Shown here: piece after piece, positions 1 to 11,950 of the stretch
Layout of the letters: each line of letters begins with the position of its first letter
How positions within the stretch are numbered: the first letter of the stretch is position 1
Origin: Acanthosepion esculentum
Lineage: Eukaryota; Mollusca; Cephalopoda; Sepiida; Sepiidae
Length of the DNA: 64,000 nt
Assembly (NCBI GenBank): GCA_964036315.1
Contig: OZ038492.1
Span: 38,580,853 to 38,644,852 of the forward strand
Direction of reading: 5' to 3'
Position numbers and translations under genes: made by a program
Notes under the pieces: generated by a model
The model's database searches: none
Told to the model about the DNA's origin: nothing
The model's input: only the letters and a program-made list of their open reading frames with translations

Positions 1-94
1 CGTGATGAAATCGATTATAAACGAAAATGACATGTTCATCATTAATTAATCATAGCCAAGAATCGGAAGCTCACGAAAGATTGAAATAAAGTTC

Positions 95-1009
<915 letters not shown>

Positions 1010-1070
<61 letters not shown>
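1010..1070. repeat. (TA)n microsatellite
   Basis: About 30 uninterrupted TA units, flanked by unique sequence. Confidence 0.97.
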
Positions 1071-1074
<4 letters not shown>

Positions 1075-1199
1075 ATTATTAATTATCTTTTACAGACAAG
1101 CGTAGATTATTGAATATTTTCCCCGTATTGAACCTAATAATGACACTCACCAAACAATGTACAAGTATTTTTTTTATCATTTCACTCGAAGCAGTTCAA

Positions 1200-1740
1200 T
1201 ATAGCCACTAAGATGCAAGAAAAAGAAAAACATTATTAGAGAGAGAGTCTGATAAAAGAACAGGAACTATTGCTGTTTTCAGTCTGAAACAACGGCATAT
1301 AAATGTTTAAAGGTCTGAGTTGACTGGAAAGCGAGAAGTGTGAAAGAAGAAACAGTCAGCGTAGAACTTACGGTCAAATCTAAGCATTTGAACATGTTAT
1401 GGGTCCTTACCTATAACTACAGAATGAACTCTTCCTAACACTGTATACTATGCCTCTCAAGAGAGAGAGAGTGACGAATCGAGTCGAGCCGATAGTAGTT
1501 CACTCCAACCCAGACTGACAGTCATACTAACACCTTCCGCATCTTGTATTATTATTCCGTGTAATATATTTTCGTTATTTCTACTCTTGTGTTCGTGTTT
1601 TTCCTCCTTGGTCCTAACCTGGACCATAACAAAACTGTAAAAAGATGAGGCCTAGTTGCCATTCTAGTTATACGCTTAAATTTAGATGTGAGAGCGAGAT
1701 AGACGAATGGTAGACTTATAAAAGCGTATCTTGAAATTTG
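1200..1740 (-). pseudogene. LINE reverse-transcriptase C-terminus, downstream half
   Basis: The minus strand reads FYKSTIRLSRS near 1715-1690 and KFYADCFFFHTSRF near 1370-1325, interrupted by stops and frameshifts. These match the end of a widespread non-LTR retrotransposon ORF2, whose tail has the order LYKSTIRP..EYC..IW, then FY.NSF..RTS.LWNSLP, then FK..V.R.L. The 3' untranslated part (about 1200-1300, with a run reading AAAACATTATTA) recurs at 33.9 kb beside another copy. The upstream half continues at 2425-2671; the two were separated by a DNA transposon. Not functional. Confidence 0.7.
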
Positions 1741-2440
1741 TTTGACAATAATTGTTCGAAAACAATTATTCGCAAACAAATGTTCGAAAAAAATTCATTC
1801 GAATTGTAAATTGTTTAAATGAAACTTAATCGAACGGACAATTATACTAAACGATAATTATTCGAAATACCTATGTTTGAAATACGTATTTGATCCTGCT
1901 GAGAAAGTCAATGCTGATTTACTTCAACTAATAACGCCATTAAAGAGCTTTTTACAGCAAGCGTCATCCTATCATCCCACCATATTGAAATTATTAGACG
2001 CTCTTAAAAGAGAACAGTACTTACAAGAAATTCATATTGCAAAAGTAAGTGCAGGTTGCCAAAATATCAAGAGCGCCAACAAATGCCGCGACGTACAGGA
2101 AAAACTTTAAAAAATCATAGGCATCGTTTAACTAGTACTCTGTAGTAGTTGACTATATGCATGCAGTATTTTATAACTTAATCTTATAAGAATTTATTCT
2201 TACTAAATTGTTTTATTAAATATTTGTATATCGAATAAGTATCATTTGTGAATTTCCATTTTTAATTTGACATTTTTATTGTAATAAAGAATTTTGCATT
2301 TCGAATAATTATCCTTTAGTATAATTGTCTTTTCGATTAATTTTCATTCAAACAATTTTTGAATTCGAATACATGTTTTTCTAATAATTGTTTACGAAAA
2401 ACTATTTTCAAACAATTTTCACATAATCTATGAATGTGTA
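1741..2440 (+). mobile_element. Mutator-like (MULE) deletion derivative with long TIRs
   Basis: Two terminal inverted repeats of roughly 130 bp, at about 1741-1870 and 2305-2440. Blocks such as GACAATTATACTAAA and GATAATTATTCGAAAT are shared in inverted orientation. They enclose about 430 bp that keeps only a C-terminal transposase scrap. Long TIRs plus that fragment fit the MULE superfamily. The element interrupts a LINE at the RT thumb. I could not identify an unambiguous 9-11 bp target duplication. Confidence 0.7.
1877..2110 (+). pseudogene. MULE transposase C-terminal fragment
   Basis: Open for 77 codons. The core reads HPTILKLLDALKREQYLQEI (about residues 33-52), followed by a segment resembling IAGQ.P..K..YRD. 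FLYWCH-type MULE transposases end with the order W/I-KF(I/L)DALKREQ, then an (I)AGQ segment, then YRD, so this is the C-terminal region only. The catalytic DDE region is missing. Family assignment is from motif memory; a profile search should confirm it. Confidence 0.6.
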
Positions 2441-2671
2441 TGATAGATTCTGGCGAAAAAAATGTCAAGCACGACTTAGTAAACAAAGGTTACTAGCAGC
2501 AGACCTAGCAACTGTTTCAATATAAACCTTCCTCTTCGTGTCAGCAGAAATCGTTAGCCCGAGAAAACGTAATGAGTCTCTCTCGTGGAGGTAAGTTTCA
2601 GCCATGATGATGGGAGGCAAAACAAAAGAATCTCTCAAACGATTAAAACTGAGCGGTTTCATTTTCAACAC
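2425..2671 (-). pseudogene. LINE reverse-transcriptase fragment, upstream half
   Basis: The minus strand encodes LSFNRLRDSF, then LHERDSLRFLGLTISAD and IETVARSAASNLCLLSRA. After a stop it continues as HFFSPESIIHIH. This is the stretch just before the LYKSTIRP block of the non-LTR RT. It joins in register with the fragment at 1200-1740, so one LINE copy was split by the MULE. Confidence 0.8.
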
Positions 2672-2809
2672 GTTAAATTAAACCAGCCAGTCCTTGCTCC
2701 ATTTAACAACAAATAGTTGGTCATTTTTTACAACACCTGTTAATTTGACCAAGTACAACAATTTCAAATATCCACGTATGGCGATTTACAAATTGCAGAT
2801 AAGGAATGA

Positions 2810-3122
2810 CATATTACAAGTATAAATGAACAAACTTATGGTCATTTTTGTGGCTTAGTGAAAAACATATCTTCCATATTCTTTTAGGTGTCCATGACAC
2901 AAATGCTGACTTCTATTGAGACCAGGTAATTATTTCTAACCTTTTGAATTTTTCATGAGCGTTAATACACAGAGATGCACATTGAATTATGTGTAAACTA
3001 GCGAGTGTTGAATGGTCGGATGTATTCATTTGTGTCATGAAACCCTAAAAGAAGATGGAAGATATGGAATTCACTAAGCCACAAAAATGGCCATAGGTTT
3101 GTTCATCTCGACTTGTAATGAA
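2810..3122. mobile_element. foldback MITE with about 100-bp TIRs
   Basis: Segment 2812-2910 is repeated inverted at 3025-3121. Shared blocks include TTTTTGTGGCTTAGTGAA and CATGACACAAAT. A spacer of about 115 bp separates the arms. There is no reading frame. The superfamily is not clear. Confidence 0.75.
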
Positions 3123-3399
3123 ATCTCGATTCTCGTATTCATTTTAGTCTCTTGTGGTTATAAACATTGATTTATGTTATTTGACATATGCCATCGCGTA
3201 ATGATGAGGAAATTCAATCAAAAGACTGAAAATCCTCAGTGGACTTAGAATCGACGATTTCGTCGCAAATTTTTTTCCGACATTTTTATTTTTCTTATTC
3301 ATTTTTTTTTATTTCGTTCAACCTCTCTTTTCTCTAGGCTCACTTTCAGGCCGACTTTTTCCAGATTTGTTCTACCTCATCTAATAATTCAATTTTAGT

Positions 3400-3735
3400 G
3401 GTTGATTTTCTTTAGCGGCATATCAACCTTTAGAGGTTATTTAGTGCTGAAATCTAAATTTTTTGTTCAATTTTATGCCTTCAACTAGATATGAAATATC
3501 TTGTTGGTCATTTTGCTATAAAATAAATTGTTGTTAATTCTACTATAAAATATATTGTTGGCCATTTTGCTATAAATAGGACGGTAACAAGTGCTACAAG
3601 CCTAGATCAGTGTGGACCAGAGAACAATTACAATTAAAGGGTGGTTCTAGGCCCCTCAAAACCTCCAATCGCCCGATCAGAGGACTTCCTACCGTATGTA
3701 GTTTATTATAGTTTTATTGTCATACAAAAGACTAC
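3400..3735 (+). repeat. repeat family X, copy 1 (short core)
   Basis: Shares a 5' head (GGCATATCAACCTTTAGAGG) and a 3' tail with the copies at 23.3 and 36.5 kb. The tail contains 'CGATCAGAGG...TTCCT.C.G.ATGTAGTTTAT..T..TCATAC'. Between them lie only two to three decayed units of the AT-rich ~54-bp core repeat. Confidence 0.65.
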
Positions 3736-4680
3736 ATAACTCAAGTGTAAATAAACAAAATGTATGGCGCTCATATAAATATCGGATAAATCCTTTTAGC
3801 TGTATACCTAAAATTACTGTTGAGTTATTGATGTCTTAATAATGATAAACGATCTCGAGGATGAGAAATGCTGGTTCAAATCTTGTTGGAGGATTTTTGT
3901 TATATTTCCATTGGCTGTTCCTTGTTTAACTGTCGTAGAGAACGTGCAGCGCGTTTCATAGCATGTGAGGTGGAATGATTAAACGACAATCAAAGATTTA
4001 AAAACAGTTTCAAATCATTCATATGCCAAAATGAATTACATTTAATTGCACGCATACCTCCCAGTATAAATAATTATTGACTGATTTTTATCATTGCGAC
4101 ATTTTTGCATTATATTAAATATTAAAAAAATACTAACTAGGGCTCACAATTCGAAGAGAGAGTTATGAATGATAAGGTTCTGACTTCGAACCGGCGGTTA
4201 TCTCCCTTTAACCATCTCTCTAGGCTTTATTTGGCGTAGGGCTGCTTTGCGCCTTTTCAGTTCTGACAAATATCAAAACAGGAATTGGCTTCTTTGTGTT
4301 GAGCAGATGAGCGTTTGTTAATCTAAAATTATGCCTAATGTAAAGGAGATTACCCGTCAAAAACAAGCTCACACCTTTCATTAAATTTGTGTACTTTAAA
4401 CATATGTTATTTGTGTTATATATTTTATTTAGCGAACTATTAGTTATTTTTTATTTTAAAATATACATTTTATTACATAAAATTTGGCGAGTCCCAAGCA
4501 AATTTTAATTCCAAAAATGCGGTGCAGAGAAAGAAAATGTTTGAGAATGCTGAAACGTTCTAATCCTGAAGAAGAAGAATGAACTGAGAGTATGAAACGT
4601 ATATTCTGTTCTAAATAGATAACGCGCAGTTTGATATACATCGTTCATCGTGCCTCATGTTCGTTAAACTGATCCAAATA
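3735..4680. other. no gene; weak tRNA-like and ribozyme-like scraps
   Basis: Mostly unassigned AT-rich DNA. A B-box-like GGTTCGAAGTC occurs on the minus strand near 4180, and a TGGTTCAAATC on the plus strand near 3877; both could be SINE heads but lack convincing A-boxes. At about 4567-4605 a CTGAAGA...GAAAC arrangement is visible without clear pairing. Confidence 0.35.
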
Positions 4681-4683
4681 CAA

Positions 4684-5400
4684 TTACAGGGTGCAATGGA
4701 TAAATTGTCGTCTAAATTACGCTAATATGAAGCTAACACTGGCATTTCATTTTAACAGATATATTTAGCAAAATTACACTAGATTATCTTGAAATACTAA
4801 AGAGTAAATTTATTTGATAAAACCGCCATAGGCTCCAACGAAGGCCTCCAGACAACTTCGAATTCTCCTGCATCTCTTCTGGACAGTCTCCTTGAATGGA
4901 GTTAGTGAATGTTGCCATAACAGATTACATTTGGTGTTGCAAGGAGTTTTGTTTACTCTTCGCTCACCCGAACGCCACACATAATAATCAAGGGGGTTGC
5001 AGTCTAGGGGATTAGGTGGCAGGATGTAAGCGGTGATATAGTCGCAGAAATTGTCTGACGGCCGTGATTGTTCTGCTTGTGTGACATGATGCAGGGTGCT
5101 GTTGCGAGATATACGGCCTTCCAGTGGTCATCCTCATAATTCAGGACATAATTCGGGTGTTCTTTCTTATCAGAACCATTAGAGTGGTTTTTTTTTCGAG
5201 CTACCATTACCTTCGTAATCATCATTAGACTCCTCGAGCTCTTTCCAAATCCTGTACACTGTCCACATATTGAAATGCCAAGAAGTTCAACATGCCGTTT
5301 CCAAATTTCTGGCGGAGTGAAATGCGTCATGGTGCTCTTGTTTTCATAGACGATGCCCAACTGGCCCTACTACATTGTGCAGTCGACCAAAATCCAAAAT
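4684..5400 (-). pseudogene. Tc1/mariner-type transposase, internally deleted copy 1
   Basis: The plus-strand left end carries the TIR CAGGGTGCAATGGATAAATT. On the minus strand, 5360-5004 encodes a helix-turn-helix start (MTHFTPPEIWKRHVELLGIS, then SSRKTH-like and DKKEHPNYV). This joins directly to a C-terminus with PPNPLDCNPLDYYVW, the last catalytic D region, and then CRRIRSCLEA.VGA.G. The middle with the first two catalytic aspartates is largely lost. The same family recurs at 13.6, 44.6 and 52.0 kb. Confidence 0.8.
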
Positions 5401-5775
5401 AAACAGCGTGCATGCCATAAATTAAAAATATGATTTACTTACTAATCATACCGCGTATAATGTTTGTTCATAGATTTAGCGATTTTGTGAAATGAATCGG
5501 ACCGATTATTTTTCCATGAGCCTTCGTAAAATGACATCAATTTTATGCTAAAAAGATGAAAAATGTTTGACGGAATGTGTAAACAGAAAACCGAATGTGC
5601 GCAGAAACAGCGAAAAAATTGACTAGAAATTAAGTAAAGTATTAAGAGAAAGAAAAAATATCTATTGTTCTTTATGCTACTGAATAATATAGAGTCTCTT
5701 TAAAGATGAATAAAGCGTCTTTAGACGACGTTAAGCGACAATTTCGTGGTTCTACAGAAGGATACTGAGAATGCC
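5400..5775. other. no recognised feature
   Basis: Between the Tc1 remnant and the RTE tail. AT-rich; no coding or repeat signal recognised. Confidence 0.4.
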
Positions 5776-5779
5776 ATGA

Positions 5780-6050
5780 ATGGAACAACAAAGGATGTTT
5801 AACAGAAAAGGAAACGACAATCAGAAAACGGCAGTTGAAATTCTGGATCTCATAGTAAGGAAAGAGGTCTTGGAATATTTGACACTTACGGGACATGAAG
5901 CTCAGGAAACGATTAAAAAAACAAGCATTTTCTCATTGGATGCCCTGGCAGGGACAAAGAACGATTGTAAAATGTCGGAAGTTAATTAGAGCAAAAAAAG
6001 ACAGGGAGTTGTGGAGCCCATTTTCACCCATGTTATGAATGGATACAGCA
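5780..6050 (+). pseudogene. RTE-type LINE ORF2 C-terminus, copy 1
   Basis: Translates as EILDLIVRKEVLEYLTLTGH, then a degraded linker. After a frameshift comes KDRELWSPFSPM near 5993-6030. RTE LINE ORF2 proteins end with I.RK.LE.L.LTG.IEGKR.RG.QR, then a (K/E)DR..WR..VA module. The linker basic motif is lost, so this is a pseudogene. Confidence 0.7.
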
Positions 6051-6188
6051 CCTAAAAGCAGATTTATCTATGCAATTGAACTTTAACGAAAACTCATCTT
6101 TTCGCCTCGTAATATTTTGAAAGAGAGACTTCAAGTTGAACAATCAGACTGATCGTACACGAGCACTAAAGGCGGATTTGTAACATAT

Positions 6189-6845
6189 TTGAATACCCAG
6201 TACTTTTAATCTATTGGGTTGGTGCATAATTATCAGGCATATTTATGGGCGAGTTATTCGTTAGTAAAAATTGTTGTTTTGTTTACTTCTTTTTAATAAA
6301 AATAGTTTATTTTTTATGTTATAAAAATGTGTGTCGATAATTATACTCATTTAAAAATGTTATTGAGGTTTCTTTTTTCATAATAAATATTCTTTAAAAA
6401 CGCCTGATTATTATGCACCAAACGAATATATTAACTATACTACACACATGTGCAAATCAATTGAAACAAAACGAATAATTCTGTAATTAGTTTCTTTTAT
6501 TCATATTTGTCCAATGTAACATAACTCAGTGCACATGTTAGTATGTCATACGTCCATTCCTTGCATATTGGCCAGAGTTTCTGGATTGGATTTCAAACAG
6601 GAGAGTTTCCAGGATAGTCTATAGTACTTTGATTTGATCACTGGTAAGGCTTGCCACTGTGTTCATGTAGCGTTACAATTTTCGTACGCTTCCTTGGAGT
6701 AACATCCATTGCACCAATGGCCGTACGACAACTAATCGACAGTCGAGACAATAGTGTCTGAGCATGATAAAAATCTGATGCCATCACGGATGACGCAATA
6801 TTTTTCTAAGCCAAACAAATTTCATAATACACCGCGAAAATAGAT
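6189..6845 (-). mobile_element. duplicated block A: MITE plus Tc1 deletion derivative
   Basis: About 655 bp nearly identical to 8263-8912, same orientation. Its right part, read on the minus strand, begins GAMDVTPRKRMKIVTLHEH (Tc1 transposase N-terminus) and is fused directly to a C-terminal GNSP..NPI..LW segment near the last catalytic position. It is therefore a mini-element lacking the DDE middle. The left part is the MITE at 6214-6424. Confidence 0.75.
6214..6424. mobile_element. mariner-like MITE (GGTTGGTGCATAATTATCAG TIR)
   Basis: About 211 bp with matching ends, TTGGTGCATAATTATCAGGC and its inverse GCCTGATTATTATGCACCAA. A TA lies outside each end, consistent with TA target duplication. 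No coding capacity. Copy 2 is at 8281-8492. Confidence 0.85.
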
Positions 6846-6849
6846 TAGA

Positions 6850-7685
6850 TCCTTCTATTATGTTATTTAATGAATTTCTGTCCCTCAACAACAAAGGACG
6901 GTGTATATCGGTTGTAATTAGAACTTCTTACTTGGAAATGAAGCCCTTGTAGAATTTTGGTCAAAGATAATTGAATAGCCATAATGTAATGAAAAACATT
7001 GTTAAAGTCCAATTCAATGATTCAAACAGACATGACATTTAATCATTGTCACTATAATATCGCTAACGAATGTTGGATATTTTCTACAATTCGTGAGTCT
7101 ATTGATTTTATTTTAGATTTGAAAGAAATTAATGAATGTGTATGTGAAAAGTCTTTTCCGACGTTTTAACTGTTTTGTATGCGCACAAACAAAATGTAGC
7201 CACACAGAAAACAGACAAAGGGGATACACCATAGCGACAACAGATAATAGACAAAAAAAAGGTTTCAGATGAGACCGCTGGGAATTTTTCTTACAATATG
7301 CATAAAACCATACACACGCATACACAGAGACACACACCTTGAAATATATAATACTTCTATTATCTCGTTACTTTTAATCCTCCTATCACTGACAATAGTT
7401 TATGTTATTTAAAAGATTATTTTTTGTGGCGACTAGCGTAGAATTATGTTAACGTCTGAATGCTGATTTGGTGAACTCAGAATTCTTATTTATTACGATT
7501 GATGAGCCACTGAAACGACTCTTTTGGGAGTTTTGGTCTCTTATTTTCACTTGCTTAAAAATACTTCTTCATTAGAGCTCATTGTTCAGATTTTATTATT
7601 TTATCATGTTTCTTATTCGACATTATTCGGAGACGCCGAGAATACCATAGATCGAACATGGGACCAACATCAAAGCTCTAGTGAT
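6850..7685. other. no recognised feature
   Basis: AT-rich interval between the two duplicated blocks. No domain, RNA gene or repeat end could be recognised. A short minus-strand frame at 7113-7337 has no recognisable motif. Confidence 0.4.
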
Positions 7686-7689
7686 TATG

Positions 7690-7920
7690 GCAACAAACAT
7701 GACAAGGTAATATCAGAAAGAAAATGATGACATTTCTGGAGGGCATAATCAGGAAAGAGGGCTTGGAAAAATTGATACTCAGGGAAAAGATTGAAGGCAA
7801 AGAACACAACTTAACTGGCGAGATTTGGAAAGTTTGGAAGAAATGGCAAACGGACAAATGTCACAAAGCTCAAGAAATAGCGGAGAGCCACGATCGCCAA
7901 TGTCCAAGATGAACACGTAA
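7690..7920 (+). pseudogene. RTE-type LINE ORF2 C-terminus, copy 2
   Basis: Reads FLEGIIRKEGLEKLILREKI then EGKEHN, a WK.WKKWQTDKCHKAQEIAESHDR segment and a stop. This is the same C-terminal LINE module as at 5780, with the RG-rich linker mutated. Confidence 0.65.
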
Positions 7921-7984
7921 CATAAAAGAAGAAAACTTTTGCTAATTTCTTGTCTTGAACATATAGTGTTCACTTCTGAGACAT

Positions 7985-8215
7985 ATTCTTAGAGATATCC
8001 AACAGTTTGTCTTATCAATCCTGTATCCCGAAATTTATCAACAAGCATACGAACTGCATTGCAATTTGGAACAGGTGTATCTGAAATGCTATCAGCCAAA
8101 TGCTGTCGTACCAAATCTGTGTGTTTACCACCGTCTAGAAATACGTGTTCGACAAGAAATCTACGTTCTTCATTTGTTAAAACCATACTACTGAACATAT
8201 TGGGGTGAAATCTGA
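7985..8215 (-). pseudogene. DUF4817-type mariner helix-turn-helix fragment
   Basis: The minus strand encodes LTNEERRFLVEHVFLDGGKH, then DLVRQHLADSISDTPVPNCN and AVRMLVDKFRDTGLIRQT before a stop. The order EER.F.VEH.F..GGK..D.VRQ.FA..FPDTPVP...VR.L..KFR.TGS is the N-terminal DNA-binding domain attached to mariner-like transposases. Only this domain remains. It abuts duplicated block B. Confidence 0.7.
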
Positions 8216-8262
8216 AATATAAAAAAATATTACTAGAAAGATGTAAAATACCCTTCCGAATA

Positions 8263-8912
8263 CCCAGTACTTTTAATGCATTGGGTTGGTGCATAATTAT
8301 CAGGCATATTTATGGGCGAGTTATTCGTTAGTAAAAATTGTTGTTTTGTTTACTTCTTTTTAATAAAAATAGTTTATTTTTTATGTTATAAAAAATGTGT
8401 GTCGATAATCATACTCATTTAAAAATGTTATTGTTGTTTCTTTTTTCGTAATAAATATTCTTTAAAAACGCCTGATAATTATGCACCAAACGATTATATT
8501 AACAATACTACATACATGTGCAAATCAATTAAAACAAAACGAATAATTCAGTAATTAGTTACTTTTTCTCATACTTTTCCAATGGAGCATAACCCAGTGC
8601 ACATGTTAGTATGTCGTATGTCCATTCCTTACATATTGGCCAGAGTTTCTGGATTGGATTTCAACCAGGAGAGTTTCCAGGATAGTCTATAGTACTTTGA
8701 TTTGATCACTGGTAAGGCTTGCCACTGTGTTCATGTAGCGTTACAATTTTCATACGCTTCCTTGGAGTAACGTCCATTGCACCAATGGCCGTAGGATAAC
8801 TAATCGACAGTCGAGACAATAGTGTCTGAGCAAGATAAAAATCTGATCCAATCACGGATGACGCAATATTTTTCAAAGCCAAACAAATTTCATAATACAC
8901 CGCGGAAATAGA
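8263..8912 (-). mobile_element. duplicated block B: MITE plus Tc1 deletion derivative
   Basis: Second copy of block A. It contains the MITE (8281-8492) and the minus-strand frame 8900-8706 starting IGAMDVTPRKRMKIVTLHEH, followed by the fused C-terminal GNSPGWNPIQKLWPICKEW (about 8680-8620). The two blocks differ at scattered sites, and the TA next to the MITE is lost here (GC-ATTGGG). Confidence 0.75.
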
Positions 8913-9082
8913 TTCATATTACTGCTAATGACCTAATCTGAGGGTAAAATAGAAATTGATTACACACCGTCATTCCAGTAGGTCTAAAACTAACTGTATG
9001 GTGAAAGAAAAGAATCTAAAGCAGTTGTTTCAATTTAATTTGCACAAGGGTGTATTATCAATAGTATTAATAATTTAGTATA

Positions 9083-9115
9083 TATTAGGTTGAGTCATAA
9101 TTAATTTCCGTTTTT
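9083..9115 (+). mobile_element. orphan mariner-like TIR
   Basis: TTAGGTTGAGTCATAATTA matches both ends of the element at 10244-11030. No inverted partner was found nearby on the right, where an RTE LINE tail follows. Confidence 0.5.
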
Positions 9116-9299
9116 GAGAACCAATTTTAAATAAGAATTCACCATCCTAAAATAGCATTCCGTAAATATAAGTATAATATATAAATATTCAAATATTCTT
9201 GGAATGGTCCGATATTTTCGAAATGCTGACACGCTTTATCTACATTATTTTTCTCACACTCTGCTGTGTGTTTTAGTCAAATAGTGTATTCGGATGCTG

Positions 9300-9990
9300 A
9301 TTGTCAATTGCAGATGAATGTACTACCATGATTTTCAAGATTCGTATCCCTACTGCGGAACTTCAGAAACTGGTGCCGTACTGTCTAACAGAAAGTGGAC
9401 CCTTCATCCAATGATTGCAGCCATTTGATGTTGGCAGCCATTTGAGAAGCATTGTCACCAAATACCAGGAAACAAGCCTCTGCAACACAGAAATCCGCAT
9501 ACGGATCGCCACAGTCACAGCTGGAAAGCATATGGATGATCAATATCAGCTTCTAGACCATGTTCAATCACCACAAATCGCTGGTTGTATCCATCCCCCT
9601 GGTTGAGACAGGAACATCTATTCAAGCGTTAGAAAACAAAAGCATTCAAAAGCTCTTCCGCACAGAACCAATGACAATGTAGGTAACAAGGTCGAAGATT
9701 TGGAGCACCGACAGGAATTTCTTCTCGCCACTAATAATCGTTGGAAGATTACATGTTATGGGGACATCACACGGCATAAGAGCCTCTACAAGACCATCAT
9801 GCAAGACACCGTTGAAGACCAACGCAAGCGTTGGACGGCAACAGGGGAGCTGGTCAGAGAACATCATAGAGCGGAATGCTAGAACTTCTTAAAACCACCG
9901 CCAACAGATCATCCACGAGGAGGTCATCTGTTTCTTCTAGCCTTAAATCCTTTTACCAGACGATTGAAGCAATCGAGAGACTAATGGTAA
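9300..9990 (+). pseudogene. RTE LINE RT thumb and C-terminus
   Basis: Across frames it reads NTEIRIRIATVTAGKHMDD, HKSLVVSIPLVETGTSIQA, ENKSIQKLFRTEP, LLATNNRWKITCYGDITRHK and LYKTIMQDTVEDQRKRW. The order matches RTE ORF2: TEIRIRIA.A.A, then SLV.SILLYGCETW, then LLATVKRRKL.W.GH.TRHD, then G.RR.RQRK.W. Several frameshifts make it non-functional. Confidence 0.75.
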
Positions 9991-10243
9991 TGATGATGAA
10001 ACTAGTTTGATATATATTAGTGTTGAACCTAGAAAAGGTTACTAAATGAGGAATAACCAAAGCCTAGTTTGGACATGAAAATGGTAATCTTTATAACATC
10101 AACAAAATACAAAACTCGCCAGCGGCGTGAAGTAGGTAAACCACTGCTAATGGTGGACTACTTAGTTACAATAGATTCCAACGTATTTATGAGGACTAGG
10201 ACATACCCATTAGTGTTCATAGGTACGGTATATAACAATTAGG

Positions 10244-11030
10244 TTGAGTCGTAATTTTTAATTAAAACAGTTATTTAAATATCCTTTGAAAAGTAATGGA
10301 AAATGAATTATATACGGCACTGTTCAACACAATAGATTGGATAAAACTAGAAAACAGTCCCAAAAGCTGAGCTCCATTGAAAGAAAGATAATGTTATACA
10401 TATCGTGCGATCGGTGGTTTATTATTCATTTAGATTTCTTAGGCTCGATGGAGTAATGGATTGTGGATAGCGTTGAGGAATCGGTGAGCCACGTTCGAAT
10501 TCATGTCGAATTCCTGATATTCACTTACTTTCTAATATCGTTGTGAAAGATATGAATCCATCTCATATCCCACCAGCTACTTGTAGAATAGCAGGACAGA
10601 TTGGGTTCTATTGCCTTGGGTGGCAACCAATCTAGGAGAAGGAAAATCATGCATTCAAACTAACCTGGGGATGGTTGGGGTCCGCCAGGCTGTCTTCCAT
10701 TTCTCCTGCGGCTGCGGTACTTGTGCTGCCTCTATGACTCTAGTGAGTTATGGGACTCGTGATCGTCGGAAAACGCAAATTTCTACGTACATCAGAAAAG
10801 TTGGACCGAAAAGTCCGTTTAGATAGGTACAATTTTATCTGATGAAAGCCGGGTTCAATTGTTCATGAAAAACGCTTTTACATTAAAATATGAAGAATCC
10901 TATTTAAAAGGTATTGATACGAGGCAACAAATAATGGTGAATATATAAATGAATAAAATGTAATTGCCATTTATTTTCGAAGAACAAATTTGATAAGAAA
11001 TTGGAAATTATTGATGACTCAACCTAATAT
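10244..11030. mobile_element. mariner-like element with SINE inside
   Basis: The left end TTAGGTTGAGTCGTAATT is matched by the inverted right end GATGACTCAACCTAA, about 785 bp apart. The interior has no transposase and is interrupted by a tRNA-type SINE at 10430-10745. Confidence 0.6.
10430..10745 (+). mobile_element. tRNA-derived SINE-A, plus-strand copy
   Basis: The head GGATAGCGTTGAGGAATCGG is followed by a B-box-like CGTTCGAATTC. The body GCAGGACAGATTGGGTTCTA, then CCTTGGGTGGCAAC, matches the reverse complement of 15172-15540, 33320-33530 and 61108-61486. The 3' tail seen in the other copies has diverged after about 10740. Confidence 0.7.
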
Positions 11031-11037
11031 TATTTGC

Positions 11038-11039
<2 letters not shown>

Positions 11040-11085
<46 letters not shown>
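11040..11085. repeat. (TA)n microsatellite
   Basis: About 22 TA units ending at the ribozyme-like element on its right. Confidence 0.95.
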
Positions 11086-11088
<3 letters not shown>

Positions 11089-11200
11089 CGAAGAAAAAAC
11101 AGACCACTTTAAGGTTCCATTGTATAATTTATTTCACGCGAGATTTTATTTTTCTCTGGATCTTCAGACTTCACTTTCAAGGGAGAAAAATATGAATTTA
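11086..11200 (-). ncRNA. degraded hammerhead-like motif (family of 63.0 kb)
   Basis: The minus strand has CTGAAGA (11167-11161), a GAGA/TCTC helix and GAAAT (11135-11131). The following AACCTTAAAGTG-containing stretch is shared with 62976-63060. Stem I is not convincing, so this looks like a dead copy. Confidence 0.4.
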
Positions 11201-11331
11201 AAATTTACACTTTGGAAGGGGAGTATTAAGTTTATATAAGGTGACATAGTTTGTGGTGAGGGATAGTGTCAGAGGTATGGTCGAAATTAGAGAGGGAAGG
11301 GAGAGTTTTAAAATTCATCTTATTTGGTTTA

Positions 11332-11333
<2 letters not shown>

Positions 11334-11385
<52 letters not shown>
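11334..11385. repeat. (TA)n microsatellite
   Basis: About 25 TA units. Confidence 0.95.
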
Positions 11386-11387
<2 letters not shown>

Positions 11388-11607
11388 AAATTTTAGGACA
11401 TGCGAGTTATTAACTATCATAATATATTCTGGATTTTGTTGATAAGGACATAAAATCAGTCTTATTAAATAAGTTATTCCAAAGAAAAGAGAGACCATGC
11501 AATTAAAATATATTAAATTTCTCTTTGGGTAGATCTACAGGATTTTGATTAAGAAAACTGTTTTCGTTTGAGAAATTTATATCTGTAACAGTTCAAATGC
11601 AAGAAGT

Positions 11608-11950
11608 TAACCCTTTGATCCTTGCGTTCCTGAATAACTTTAACCCTTCTGCTTGAGCCCCTGAGTGAAAATTAGCAAATAATTGGTTTGTAATCTTTCA
11701 CGGCAGATATAAAAATAGTTACAAAAATTATAATTTTCTGATTGCTTCTCTGACGGTCCAGGATTAGACTGCACGCTTTATGGTAAAAATGATCTTTTTT
11801 ATCCAAAACGCATAAGCTAAACACAATGAAAATACACAATGAAAGCACATGTTGGTATAACGTTCGATCACATCAGAATATTACGGCTTTTCTGATTGGC
11901 TCTTCAAAATAAGTCAACCAGTATCAATACAGAACGCAAGGGTTTACCCG
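11608..11950. mobile_element. possible piggyBac-like MITE
   Basis: The left end TTAACCCTTTGATCCTTGCG is mirrored by CGCAAGGGTTTA on the right, about 340 bp apart. piggyBac elements use a TTAA target with CCC-starting ends; the right TTAA would here be mutated to TTTA. No coding capacity. Confidence 0.4.
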
